Shown here: piece after piece, positions 42,711-50,893 of the stretch
How positions within the stretch are numbered: position 1 is the stretch's first letter
How the letters are laid out: every line of letters begins with the position of its first letter
NCBI GenBank assembly: GCA_024684955.1
Contig: JAIKWH010000062.1
Span: 1-64,000, forward strand
Origin: Pseudobutyrivibrio sp.
GTDB taxonomy: Bacteria; Bacillota; Clostridia; Lachnospirales; Lachnospiraceae
DNA: 64,000 nt
Direction of reading: 5' to 3'
Translations under genes and position numbers: made by a program
Notes under the pieces: model-generated
Seen by the model: the letters and a program-made list of their open reading frames with translations, nothing else
The model's database searches: none
Told to the model about the DNA's origin: nothing

Positions 42711-44095
42711 TATTTTGTAATAGCCTCGTATAAAATATCTTTAAAGAAGTCAAAGAGGGCATGCTCATCCAAGAATAAGGTTTTGTAAGAACTAAAGGAT
42801 GGGGCCTCCACATTGGCCTTTTTATAGTGGTCTAAAAGAAGGGGCAATCCTATGCCATTTTTTTCATAAAGACCGATAGTGTATGTCAGGGCGGCATTTA
42901 CCTCAAAACGGCTGCCTACACACTCAAATGGCTTTTCTGGCAAGATGCCGCAGAGCTTATCAAAGTCCTCCATCAGGGTCTCATCCTCAAACAGCCTCTT
43001 GTTAAAGATGGCGTCCAATTCATTAAGAGAAAGGTAAGGAGACAGGATAATATAAACAAAGAGGCACTTTGGACAGTGACCACACCAGATGTCCTGCTTG
43101 CTGCCTACGTTGCAACTTTTAAATACTCTGTGGTAGGCCTTAAACCTGGAGAATAGCATTGCAATCTGCAACTCCGAAATAGGACGGAGGAATGAGAAGT
43201 AATAAACACCAGAGTGAAGGTATTTCTCCTCGTATTCTCTAAAATCAGACTCAAACTCAAAGGACTTTGAGTACTGGTGGTTTACATAGGAATCTAAAAC
43301 GGTAGATTCATTGGCAGAATTTTCATTTGAAAGGGCAACGAAACTAATGCCATTTATGTATCCTGTAATAACAGTAGAAAATGCCACCAGGGCGGAGAAT
43401 GGTGTGTGACCATTTAAATAGCCCTTGGAATTAAGCTCTAACATGTTTTTATCAAGGCTGCGGCTGGCGTAAATTGTCTTATCTTTGAGGCCTGCTGTAA
43501 TAACAGTCTCTTCAGTGGCGCCCCTTGAATTGATAATGTAGCAGTATCTGTCAGTCTTTTCCTCCAAAAGAGAGATGGTGACAACAGAATCTTTGCCCCC
43601 GCCAACAGGAATGAGGACCTCTGGTCTTTGTCCTATGGTGGGCTCCTTGTATGGCAGAACTGGACTATCCGCTGTAGGGATGGCAGTTTCTGGAGAAGTT
43701 ATGGTCATAAAGTCATCGATATTTTCATTGATGCCATTGGTGTAATAGAATTCTCCAAGGCCCTTGAAATAAAGTTTTTTCCACCAGGCAATCTGATGAT
43801 CATTTAACTTCCTTTTTAGAATGTGGACATTGGGAGGGCAGGCAATTTTCCAATAACTGACAAGCTCTACCATGCCCAGAGAAAATACCATCTCATCGAT
43901 TATCTCAGGGGAGAGGTCATAGCCACTTTCCTTGATTTTGCTGATGTGCCACTTTGGATTAAATGAGGCCAGGCCATTGATTTCAAAATCGTAACTAATA
44001 TCAATGCCATCAGGGCCTAATTGATAGGAGTAGCCATTGTATGTAAAATCAGGGAAATCCCTGCGACAGTTTTCATAAAAACTTTGTCTATCCAT
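42710..44095 (-). CDS. murL: MurL-type UDP-MurNAc-L-Ala-L-Glu epimerase
   Basis: Start placed at the ATG at 44095, about seven bases after AAAGGAT. The 461-residue cytoplasmic protein has an N-terminal region rich in aromatic residues (YWKIACPP near 81-88), an ATP-binding PP-loop-like VGGGKDSVV (164-172), SNENSANES (256-264) and a cysteine cluster WCGHCPKC (337-344). These match what I recall of MurL from Xanthomonas, which converts the terminal L-Glu of UDP-MurNAc-L-Ala-L-Glu to D-Glu using ATP. Adjacency to a MurD with the MurD2 motif supports this strongly. Identification is from remembered motifs, not a search. Confidence 0.82.
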   Translation of the reverse strand: MDRQSFYENCRRDFPDFTYNGYSYQLGPDGIDISYDFEINGLASFNPKWHISKIKESGYDLSPEIIDEMVFSLGMVELVSYWKIACPPNVHILKRKLNDHQIAWWKKLYFKGLGEFYYTNGINENIDDFMTITSPETAIPTADSPVLPYKEPTIGQRPEVLIPVGGGKDSVVTISLLEEKTDRYCYIINSRGATEETVITAGLKDKTIYASRSLDKNMLELNSKGYLNGHTPFSALVAFSTVITGYINGISFVALSNENSANESTVLDSYVNHQYSKSFEFESDFREYEEKYLHSGVYYFSFLRPISELQIAMLFSRFKAYHRVFKSCNVGSKQDIWCGHCPKCLFVYIILSPYLSLNELDAIFNKRLFEDETLMEDFDKLCGILPEKPFECVGSRFEVNAALTYTIGLYEKNGIGLPLLLDHYKKANVEAPSFSSYKTLFLDEHALFDFFKDILYEAITK

Positions 44096-44203
44096 AAAAA
44101 TATCCTTTATAATCAAATCATAAACTCTAGTAAAAATAACATAGAAAGTATATCACAAAAAGCAAGAGGAAACATTGCTTAAAATGTGGAAAAGGGAGAG
44201 CCT

Positions 44204-45172
44204 ATGCCAAACGTTGGTGGACAAAAATACAAGATTTTAATCGAGTATCAAATTCTGACCCAGGAAAGTGACGAAAATAACCAAATTAACGCGGTGGAAA
44301 TGACCCGGCTTTTGGCAGAAAGGGGAATCAGTGCCGAGCGCAAGGGAATCTACAAGGACATGGATACCCTGATAGAGGCAGGGGTTGATATTATAAAGGG
44401 GGACAAGGGTTATTACATCGGCTCTAGAACCTTTGAATTGGCCGAGCTAAAACTATTGGTGGATGCCGTTGGGGCCTCTAAATTTATTTCCGAGAAAAAG
44501 TCCAAGGGCCTGGTGGAAAAAATCTGCACTTTGGCAAGCCCAAAGGAGGCAAACCAGCTAAAGCGACAGGTGGTTGTACCAAACAAAACCAGAAGCGGCA
44601 ACGAAAAAATTTTTTATACTATAGATGTTATATATAACTGTATCGACGAGGGAAAACAAATGGTATTCAAGTATCAGGAGTGGACCCTGGACAAGGAGAT
44701 GAAACCCCGCCACGGTGGCAAAGACTATCATGTTAGCCCAGCCTTTCTCCTCAGAAATGACGAGAATTATTACCTGGTTGCCCTGGATGAAGATAGCCAG
44801 GAGATTAGGCATTACAGGGTGGATAGGATGCTTTCGGCATCCCTTTATAATCAGCCAATTTCCCGGACAGAGGAAATGAAAAACCTCAATCCAAAGGAAT
44901 ATGCAAAAAAGCATGTCAGCATGTTTGCGGGGGAGGAAAAAATCGTCACAGTAAAATGCCCTGCCCACCTATTGGGAGTGGTCTTGGACAAGTTTGGAAA
45001 AGACATAGATGTGAGGTTAGATCAGGATAAAGAGATAAGGGCCAGAATCCCTGTGGCCGTGAGCCCCCAGTTATACGGATGGCTCACAGGAATAGGGGCA
45101 GTGATAGTCAGCCCTAAATCTGAGGCAGATGCCTTCAGAGATTATATAAAAGAATTACTAAACAAATTTTAA
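44204..45172 (+). CDS. WYL-domain transcriptional regulator
   Basis: Start placed at ATG 44204, five bases after GGGAG (the track GTG lies upstream of this site). The 322 residues have an N-terminal winged helix (KILIEYQILTQES, ...RGISAERKGIYKDMDTLIEAG, about 8-68), a WYL sensor domain (about 135-215; YHVSPAFLLRNDENYYLVALD) and a C-terminal WCX-like extension. WYL proteins bind nucleic acid or nucleotide ligands and control DNA-damage or defence genes in some bacteria. No target is clear here; it is divergent from murL and convergent with the SDR gene, overlapping it by four bases. Confidence 0.9.
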   Translation: MPNVGGQKYKILIEYQILTQESDENNQINAVEMTRLLAERGISAERKGIYKDMDTLIEAGVDIIKGDKGYYIGSRTFELAELKLLVDAVGASKFISEKKSKGLVEKICTLASPKEANQLKRQVVVPNKTRSGNEKIFYTIDVIYNCIDEGKQMVFKYQEWTLDKEMKPRHGGKDYHVSPAFLLRNDENYYLVALDEDSQEIRHYRVDRMLSASLYNQPISRTEEMKNLNPKEYAKKHVSMFAGEEKIVTVKCPAHLLGVVLDKFGKDIDVRLDQDKEIRARIPVAVSPQLYGWLTGIGAVIVSPKSEADAFRDYIKELLNKF

Positions 45173-45900
45173 ATGTAGCCACCGTCTACACCAATTACCT
45201 GCCCCGTCATATATGATGGGGCTTTTAATAATTGCACCAGGGTCTGGGCAATCTCTGCGGGAGAGCAAAATCTGCCGGCAGGAATCTCGGCAGAAAGTTG
45301 GGCCTTTTCATCTGCAGTAAGCATAGAATTCATATCTGTATCTACCACACCGCAGGCAATGGCATTGACGGCTATATTGGATGGACTCAACTCCTTGCCA
45401 AGGGCCTTTGTAAAGGAATTGACCCCTCCCTTTGCAGCAGAGTAAGCCACCTCGCAGGAAGCCCCCACAGTACCCCACATAGAGGAAATATTTATAATCC
45501 TGCCTGATTTTTGGGCAACCATCTGTGGAACCACAGATTTGCAGGTATAAAACATGGAGGAGAGATTGGTGGCAATCATCTCATCCCACATTTCATAGGT
45601 CATATCAGTCAGGAGACCAATGCTTGCCCTGCCTGCATTGTTTACCAGGACATCCACCCTGCCAAACTTTTGAATAGCATCTTTGATAGAGAATTCCACA
45701 AAATCATGGTCAGAAATTAATCCTGCATATGTCAAAACAGTAATCCCATAATCATTTTGCAACTCATCTGCAAAAGCGTCTAGCATATCCTTGTTCTTGC
45801 GACAAAAAAGGGCTAAATTATATCCTTCTTTTGCAAGGGCTCTCGCTATTTCTTTTCCAATCCCCCGGCTGGCGCCAGTAACAATTGCTGCTTTCTCCAT
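45169..45900 (-). CDS. ymfI: SDR reductase, likely EF-P 5-aminopentanone reductase YmfI
   Basis: Start placed at the ATG at 45900, seven bases after AGGAGG. The 243 residues show the SDR cofactor site TGASRGIGKEIA (about 8-19), NNAG, catalytic NISSMWGTVGASCEVAYSAAKGG (Ser, Tyr, Lys) and the end GQVIGVDGGYI. The text around SSMWGTVGASCEVAYSA is characteristic of Firmicutes YmfI-type proteins, which reduce the 5-aminopentanone modification on elongation factor P. A FabG-type 3-oxoacyl-ACP reductase is the alternative. No efp gene is in view. An extended -10 TGC-TATACT lies upstream on this strand (about 45929-45937). Confidence 0.78.
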   Translation of the reverse strand: MEKAAIVTGASRGIGKEIARALAKEGYNLALFCRKNKDMLDAFADELQNDYGITVLTYAGLISDHDFVEFSIKDAIQKFGRVDVLVNNAGRASIGLLTDMTYEMWDEMIATNLSSMFYTCKSVVPQMVAQKSGRIINISSMWGTVGASCEVAYSAAKGGVNSFTKALGKELSPSNIAVNAIACGVVDTDMNSMLTADEKAQLSAEIPAGRFCSPAEIAQTLVQLLKAPSYMTGQVIGVDGGYI

Positions 45901-46038
45901 CTTGCATCCTCCTCTAAAACATAAATAGAGTATAGCACAGTATAGGGGCAATTAGAAAAACCAGGAATTATAGCGGCGTCAAAGAATATATTGTATATAC
46001 AACTATGACAATTACGGGAAAGATTTCAGATAAATATC

Positions 46039-46067
46039 TTGAGAAAATGGGTCTGTATTGGTATAAT
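46039..46067 (+). promoter_or_regulatory. sigma-A promoter of hpf
   Basis: TTGAGA (46039-46044), 17-base spacer with TG at the extended -10 position, TATAAT (46062-46067). Confidence 0.85.
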
Positions 46068-46115
46068 TTTGATATGGAGAAGGACTCCAAATAACTCCAA
46101 AGAGAGGTAGACATC

Positions 46116-46649
46116 ATGAAAACAACAATTACAGGAAAAAACATTGAGTTAACAGAGGGTTTGAAGGTCGCAGTGGAGGAGCGATTTAAAAAATTAGATA
46201 AGTATTTCGCACCAGATACAAATGCAAATATTACTTTAGACGCAGTGAAAGGACGTCAGAAAATAGAGGTTACAATCCCTATTAAGGGTTCTACCCTTAG
46301 GGCGGAAGAAGTTACAAGTGATATGTACGCATCAATCGATGCAGTTACAAACACAATCGAGGCCCAGTTAAAGAAACATAGAAACAAACTGATTGATAGA
46401 AAGCAGTCAGATTCAACAAAGATTTTTGCTCAAGACTTTATAGAGGAGAAAGATACAGAGGAAGAAAACATTAAAATCGTTAGAACAAAGAAGTTTGATA
46501 TGAAGCCAATGTATCCAGAGGATGCATGCCTTGAGATGGATTTAGTAGGCCACGATTTCTTCATGTTCAGGAATGCTGACACAGATGAAATCAATGTGGT
46601 TTACAAGAGAAATAATGGATCATATGGATTGATTGAGCCTGAGTTCTAA
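46116..46649 (+). CDS. hpf: long-form ribosome hibernation promoting factor
   Basis: 177 residues. The N-terminal domain (about 1-100; TITGKNIELTEGLKVAVEERFKKLDKYF) is the ribosome-binding HPF/RaiA fold, and the C-terminal domain (about 120-177; VRTKKFDMKPMYPEDACLEMDLVGHDFFMFRNADT) mediates 100S dimer formation. The two-domain length marks the long form used by Firmicutes to pair 70S ribosomes in stationary phase. Confidence 0.96.
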   Translation: MKTTITGKNIELTEGLKVAVEERFKKLDKYFAPDTNANITLDAVKGRQKIEVTIPIKGSTLRAEEVTSDMYASIDAVTNTIEAQLKKHRNKLIDRKQSDSTKIFAQDFIEEKDTEEENIKIVRTKKFDMKPMYPEDACLEMDLVGHDFFMFRNADTDEINVVYKRNNGSYGLIEPEF

Positions 46650-46686
46650 GTTTAAAAAAATTTCATAGAAAATACATAGATATAAC

Positions 46687-46738
46687 ACTCCTATCTGATA
46701 AAATCCAGCCGTTTTTTTGGTATCAGATAGGAGTTTTT
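46687..46738 (+). promoter_or_regulatory. hairpin: hpf terminator that also sequesters the next ribosome binding site
   Basis: A perfect 14-bp stem, ACTCCTATCTGATA / TATCAGATAGGAGT, with a 20-base loop is followed by four T. The Shine-Dalgarno AGGAG (46729-46733) of the HTH gene starting at 46741 lies inside the 3' arm. Read-through transcripts would therefore have this site hidden, unless translation or a factor opens it. Confidence 0.82.
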
Positions 46739-46740
46739 AT

Positions 46741-47640
46741 ATGAGAAGATATTGGATTTTCGCTCAGGCGCTCAAGGAATTTAGGTTAGTTACTGGAAAG
46801 ACTCAAGAACAGATTGCCGCTGAACTTGGGAGAGGGGATAAGGAAAAGGCTATTTCTACCATTTCCAGGTGGGAGAATGGAGTCTTTTTCCCTAGTGGCA
46901 AGTCCTGTGTCAGACTCTACCAATATTTTGAAAGGCATGGTTATACCTGGCCTGAACTGTTTCAGGAAAAGGATTTTGAATACAACAACAAAAAGCGGGA
47001 TATTTTGGTTGCTCTAAGGGACGAAAAACTGGTGTCAATCGGGCAGCATCTGGATAGTTTTGTGGAGATGCTGGAGGAGGACGACTCTGAGAAGAAGGAA
47101 TTTGTAGTATTGTCAGAGCATATTATCAAATGGAGCAAACGGGAAATTGCCCCACAGGATTTTATTCTTGCAGTGAAAGAAATCATTAATGTAAATGTGA
47201 GAGAAGTGCCATTGGATAGGATTCGGATGCTAAAAATGCGGCAGATAGAATACCTAGCCCTCTTTAAAATCGCTGAGGCGAAAATGGAGATGAAGGATTA
47301 TATAGTTGCCAAGGAAATATACAAGGGGATATTCCTTGGACTAAAGAATAGGTTGGCAAAAAACCTCTTTTTCAAAGAATTAATTATTCTTTGCGCCCTG
47401 AGGCTAGTGAGAATATATATAAATCTGGGGGAAATGGACGAAGCAAAAGCCTGCCTCACATATGTATTTGAGGCAGGCGCTAATGGTCAATATGTAAATG
47501 TATTTATCCAGGGAGTAACCCTGCTCCAGGAATTGAGCCAGGGCCTGGGGGACGATGTCCTCTCAAAAGCCATCCTGGACTTTTTAGTCTCCGGCAGTAA
47601 AATCTTTGACCTCCTAAGAGAAAGGGGACTAGCCCTTTAA
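46741..47640 (+). CDS. XRE-type HTH regulator with helical-repeat C-terminus
   Basis: Start placed at ATG 46741, seven bases after AGGAG; the track TTG at 46717 lies in the hairpin. The 299 residues start with an HTH_3 domain (about 10-60; TGKTQEQIAAELG ... STISRWENGVFFPSG). The C-terminal about 230 residues are helical, with TPR-like spacing (YIVAKEIYKGIFLGL, ALRLVRIYINLGEMDEAKACLTYVFEAG). This architecture is like Rgg/PlcR-type regulators that respond to peptides, but no peptide gene is visible. Ligand unknown. Confidence 0.82.
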   Translation: MRRYWIFAQALKEFRLVTGKTQEQIAAELGRGDKEKAISTISRWENGVFFPSGKSCVRLYQYFERHGYTWPELFQEKDFEYNNKKRDILVALRDEKLVSIGQHLDSFVEMLEEDDSEKKEFVVLSEHIIKWSKREIAPQDFILAVKEIINVNVREVPLDRIRMLKMRQIEYLALFKIAEAKMEMKDYIVAKEIYKGIFLGLKNRLAKNLFFKELIILCALRLVRIYINLGEMDEAKACLTYVFEAGANGQYVNVFIQGVTLLQELSQGLGDDVLSKAILDFLVSGSKIFDLLRERGLAL

Positions 47641-48371
47641 AAAACCTTTTTGGCGTCTATATCAGCCTGGTCTTGCATAAGGGATTTAACATATTGCCCA
47701 ATATGTTTTTTATCCTCGGCCTCCAGATTCTCAGGATATATAGGATCCATAAAGGTGACAATAACATGAGACTTTTTAATCCTAGGAGCCTGGGCCTCAA
47801 AAATAGACCTGGTATTTGTAAATACTACAGGAATAATAGGTGCCCCAGTCTTTAATGACATCCTAAAGGAAGCATCGTGAAATTCACCCATCTGGCCGTC
47901 CTTAGACCTAGTGCCCTCAGGGAATACAAACATAGAAATACCCTCTTTAATATAATCCTGAGCTTTTAGCATCAGTTTAAGGTCGGTCCTTGGATCGGTC
48001 CTGGTAAGGAAAAGACAATAATTCATTTTCATCCAAGTCCTGAGCAGTGGAATTTTGCCAATTTCCTGCTTTGCAAGAAAACCGGTGACTGCTGGACAGA
48101 TATGATATCCCAAAACTACGTCAAAGTAACTGTGATGGTTTCCTATAAACAAAACGCTTTTGTCAGCAGGGATCTTGTCATATCCATAAACTTCATATTT
48201 AACCCCAGCCAGAAAAGCCACAATACCAAAAGCCCAAGCCACAATTTTGTAACTGACCACATCCTTGGTATGCTTATCAAACAAACCTACAATAAGTAGC
48301 AGGCCCCAAACTGGAATACTCAGAATCAAAAATATAAAAACAAAAAGTACAGTGATGATAGTTCTTAACAT
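47637..48371 (-). CDS. plsC: 1-acyl-sn-glycerol-3-phosphate acyltransferase
   Basis: Start placed at the ATG at 48371, four bases after GGAGG. The 244 residues have an N-terminal membrane segment (about 4-28), the acyltransferase motif NHHSYFD (about 78-84), the substrate motif FPEGTRSKDG (about 154) and a third motif, APIIPVVF. It makes phosphatidic acid in the membrane. Its end overlaps the convergent HTH gene by four bases. Confidence 0.93.
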   Translation of the reverse strand: MLRTIITVLFVFIFLILSIPVWGLLLIVGLFDKHTKDVVSYKIVAWAFGIVAFLAGVKYEVYGYDKIPADKSVLFIGNHHSYFDVVLGYHICPAVTGFLAKQEIGKIPLLRTWMKMNYCLFLTRTDPRTDLKLMLKAQDYIKEGISMFVFPEGTRSKDGQMGEFHDASFRMSLKTGAPIIPVVFTNTRSIFEAQAPRIKKSHVIVTFMDPIYPENLEAEDKKHIGQYVKSLMQDQADIDAKKVF

Positions 48372-48408
48372 ATTTCCTCCAAAATGTCTTTTTCTCAATT
48401 CCAAAATC

Positions 48409-48437
48409 ATTATAAAATAGCTACCAGCAATTTACAA
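48409..48437 (-). promoter_or_regulatory. promoter of plsC
   Basis: On the minus strand: TTGTAA (48437-48432), 17-base spacer, TATAAT (48414-48409), 38 bases before the plsC start. Confidence 0.7.
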
Positions 48438-48569
48438 TTTTAATCATAGGACCCCATCCAAGGAAATTACCTCGAAATTTAACTTGCTGAAAAAAGTCTT
48501 ACAAATCAAGATATTGTGTATATCCTTTCAAAAAATCCCGATAATTATACAATAATTTTTACACAAATT

Positions 48570-48598
48570 TTGACAAATTGCTTAAAAAGTGATAGAAT
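48570..48598 (+). promoter_or_regulatory. strong sigma-A promoter of veg
   Basis: TTGACA (48570-48575), 17-base spacer, TAGAAT (48593-48598). The remaining 288-base gap between plsC and veg shows no gene. Confidence 0.92.
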
Positions 48599-48659
48599 GC
48601 TTCCAACGCCACGGGATTGTATTTATGCAACCTGGTGGAGAAAGGGAGGAAGAGGCATC

Positions 48660-48899
48660 ATGGAACGCGAAGACTTTGACAAGGTACGTGACTCAGTAAG
48701 GTCACAATGCGGCAGTAGAGTTGTTATTCAGTTAGACAAAGGTCGTAACAAGGTTGACATTCAGCAGGGTGTTATCCAGGAGGCTTACCCAAGTGTTTTC
48801 ACCATCTTGGTCGACAACACAGACAGCAGCCCATCCCAGTTATTATCTTTCAGTTATACAGATATCATCACTAAAGAAATTCGCATGAAGTTATGCTAA
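48660..48899 (+). CDS. veg: Veg protein
   Basis: Start placed at ATG 48660, ten bases after GGGAGG; the track start at 48516 lies upstream of the promoter. The 79 residues are full length for Veg (DFDKVRDSVRSQCGSRVVIQLDKGRNK, QGVIQEAYPSVF, SFSYTDIITKEI). Veg promotes biofilm formation in B. subtilis by an indirect route. It is monocistronic, with strong promoter and terminator, as in Bacillus. Confidence 0.95.
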   Translation: MEREDFDKVRDSVRSQCGSRVVIQLDKGRNKVDIQQGVIQEAYPSVFTILVDNTDSSPSQLLSFSYTDIITKEIRMKLC

Positions 48900-48934
48900 A
48901 CTGAGTTCGCTAGTTACAATTGAATAAGGTTACT

Positions 48935-48965
48935 AGAGCCACCCTTTTTGGGTGGCTCTTTTTTG
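48935..48965 (+). terminator. intrinsic terminator of veg
   Basis: Perfect 10-bp stem AGAGCCACCC-ttttt-GGGTGGCTCT followed by T. Confidence 0.95.
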
Positions 48966-48978
48966 TCCCCACAGAACC

Positions 48979-49007
48979 TTGAAAAGGCTACCCAGTAATT
49001 GTATAGT
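48979..49007 (+). promoter_or_regulatory. sigma-A promoter of NlpC/P60 gene
   Basis: TTGAAA (48979-48984), 17-base spacer, TATAGT (49002-49007). Confidence 0.72.
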
Positions 49008-49061
49008 TAATGTGTATAGGTGGACGGACTAGCCTATATATTGTGTTTGGAGAATGATTTT

Positions 49062-50144
49062 ATGAAGAAACGTAGAGTGATAAAGATGGGAATGTGTCTG
49101 GGCCTGGGGGTTTGCCTTTTGGTAGGGGACCCTATGGTGACGGATGCAGTTCGTTCCATTTCGGAGATAGAGAAGGAGCAGGATGAGCTCCAGGATGAGA
49201 TTGATGCCTTGGATGCAGACCTTTATAGTCTGGTTTTGCAGGTTGAGGAAGTTTCTAATACTATTGCGGAGACTGAGGCAGAGATTGCGGATACCCAGGC
49301 TGCTTTGGAGGATGCCCAGATTGCCTGTGACCAACAGTATAAGGATATGAAAATTCGTATTAAGTATATGTACGAAAAGGAAGAACCTAGTTTGTTTGAG
49401 ATGCTGATTGAGGCAGGCTCTTTTAGCAAATTTTTGAATAGGCTGGAGTATGTTAACGGAGTTTATTCTTACGATAGGGAAAAATTGGACCAATTCCAGG
49501 CTACCCAGGCTGAGATAGAGGCTTTGGCTGTGGCTTTGGATGAGGAGATGCAAAGCCTGGATGCTGCAAAGGCTGAACTGGAGGCGCAGGAGATTGCCCT
49601 TGATGCTATGTTGGATCAGAAGCAGGGGGAGATGGATGACCTGGATAAAGAACTGAAAGAGGCTAAGGAGATTGCTGCCAGGGAGGCGGCGCTGAGGGCT
49701 GCCAGAGCTGCGGCTGCCAATAATGGGGCCAAGACTTCTGCTATTTCTAGTTACAATGTTAATGGAGATTTGAATCCTGGCAAGACTACAGGTATTGCTG
49801 GGTCTGACGTGGTTTCCTTTGCAAACCAGTACGTGGGAGGAGCCTATGTTTGGGGAGGTAATTCTCTGACAGGGGGCTGCGATTGCTCTGGGTTTGTCCA
49901 GCAGGTGTTGGCTAATTACGGTATTACCTATGGGGCCAGAATGACTTCTGTGTCCTTTAGAAATGTTGGAAATGAAGTAAGTTATAATTACATGCAGCCT
50001 GGAGATATTGTGTGCTATCCAGGTCATGTGGCCTTTTATCAGGGCAATGGCACAATTGTCGAGGCCCAGAGTACGGCTACAGGTATTACTAATTATAGGT
50101 CTGTAAATTGTCATAGTATAATTACAATACGAAGAGTTTTGTAG
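49062..50144 (+). CDS. secreted NlpC/P60 peptidoglycan hydrolase with coiled coil
   Basis: Start placed at ATG 49062, eight bases after GGAGA. The 360 residues show a signal peptide (MKKRRVIKMGMCLGLGVCLLVG), a long coiled-coil domain (about 30-210) of the PcsB/CwlO type, a small linker and an NlpC/P60 domain (about 245-360). The catalytic Cys lies in CDCSGFVQQV and the His in PGHVAFY. Such enzymes cleave peptide bonds in the wall during division or growth and are normally held inactive by the coiled coil. It is followed seven bases later by a SurA-N-like gene. The long antisense ORF on the other strand is a composition artefact. Confidence 0.92.
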   Translation: MKKRRVIKMGMCLGLGVCLLVGDPMVTDAVRSISEIEKEQDELQDEIDALDADLYSLVLQVEEVSNTIAETEAEIADTQAALEDAQIACDQQYKDMKIRIKYMYEKEEPSLFEMLIEAGSFSKFLNRLEYVNGVYSYDREKLDQFQATQAEIEALAVALDEEMQSLDAAKAELEAQEIALDAMLDQKQGEMDDLDKELKEAKEIAAREAALRAARAAAANNGAKTSAISSYNVNGDLNPGKTTGIAGSDVVSFANQYVGGAYVWGGNSLTGGCDCSGFVQQVLANYGITYGARMTSVSFRNVGNEVSYNYMQPGDIVCYPGHVAFYQGNGTIVEAQSTATGITNYRSVNCHSIITIRRVL

Positions 50145-50151
50145 GAGTTTT

Positions 50152-50865
50152 ATGAGAGGGAAGTTTTTAAAGGCTTTCATAAGTGCGGCCCTGGTGGCGG
50201 CGGTGGGATTTTCCTTTATTTCTATTGGAAGGAATAGAGGGAAATTGGACTATGGCAAAAATCTAGGGGAGACGGCTGTCACTGTAGATGGCAGAGAGAT
50301 TAGTTTTGGGGACTTGGCCTTTTACATTCTCTATGAGGAGAGGGTGGTGGAAGAACAGGCCATGGTTTATAATCCTGAGTCTACCAAGGATTATTGGAAT
50401 ATCCATACCAATGGAGGATTTTTTCAGGACCAAGTAAAAGAGTCTGTGATGGGTATGGCTGTCCATGATTATATTTTTTATGACCTGGCTGTGGCCCAGG
50501 GCATGGATACTTTGACTCCTGAGGAGAAAGAGGATTTGGAGTTTGCCACCTTGGATTTTTGGGAGGATTTGCTGGATGAGCAGTGGGACAGGCTGCCTGC
50601 AGATGAGGAGACTATAAATAGCCAGATAAGGATAGCGGCGATTGCAGAAAAATATCAAAATTATTTGGCAGATAGCAAAGGGCCTAGTAAGGCTGCCTAC
50701 AATTATGATGGCTACTATTATGAGCAGATGAAATCTGACCATGATATTGTTATCAATGAGAAATTGTGGGATAGGTTTGTAATGGGAGATAATACCCTTG
50801 AACATAGCAAGGTTAATTATATAAACGGTTATAATAAGGATGACAAGAGCGAGAAAGAGAAATAA
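50152..50865 (+). CDS. SurA-N-like anchored protein without PPIase domain
   Basis: 237 residues. An N-terminal signal anchor (about 7-25) is followed by TAVTVDGREISFGDLAFYILYEER, which resembles the start of the SurA/PrsA chaperone domain, and by helices (YNPESTKDYWNI; LTPEEKEDLEFATLDFW). No parvulin PPIase domain follows. It may be a chaperone for exported proteins such as the NlpC/P60 hydrolase encoded just upstream; this is inference. The last residues are charged. GGAGTTTT precedes its ATG. Confidence 0.78.
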   Translation: MRGKFLKAFISAALVAAVGFSFISIGRNRGKLDYGKNLGETAVTVDGREISFGDLAFYILYEERVVEEQAMVYNPESTKDYWNIHTNGGFFQDQVKESVMGMAVHDYIFYDLAVAQGMDTLTPEEKEDLEFATLDFWEDLLDEQWDRLPADEETINSQIRIAAIAEKYQNYLADSKGPSKAAYNYDGYYYEQMKSDHDIVINEKLWDRFVMGDNTLEHSKVNYINGYNKDDKSEKEK

Positions 50866-50893
50866 GTCCGGTTATTATAGGAAGGTGATAGAT

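Noticed and set aside
49029-50180. 383-residue ORF on the minus strand opposite the NlpC/P60 gene
   Set aside because: The plus-strand gene has signal peptide, coiled coil and catalytic motifs with a proper ribosome binding site. The antisense frame is open only because of the coiled-coil codon composition and has no recognisable domain.
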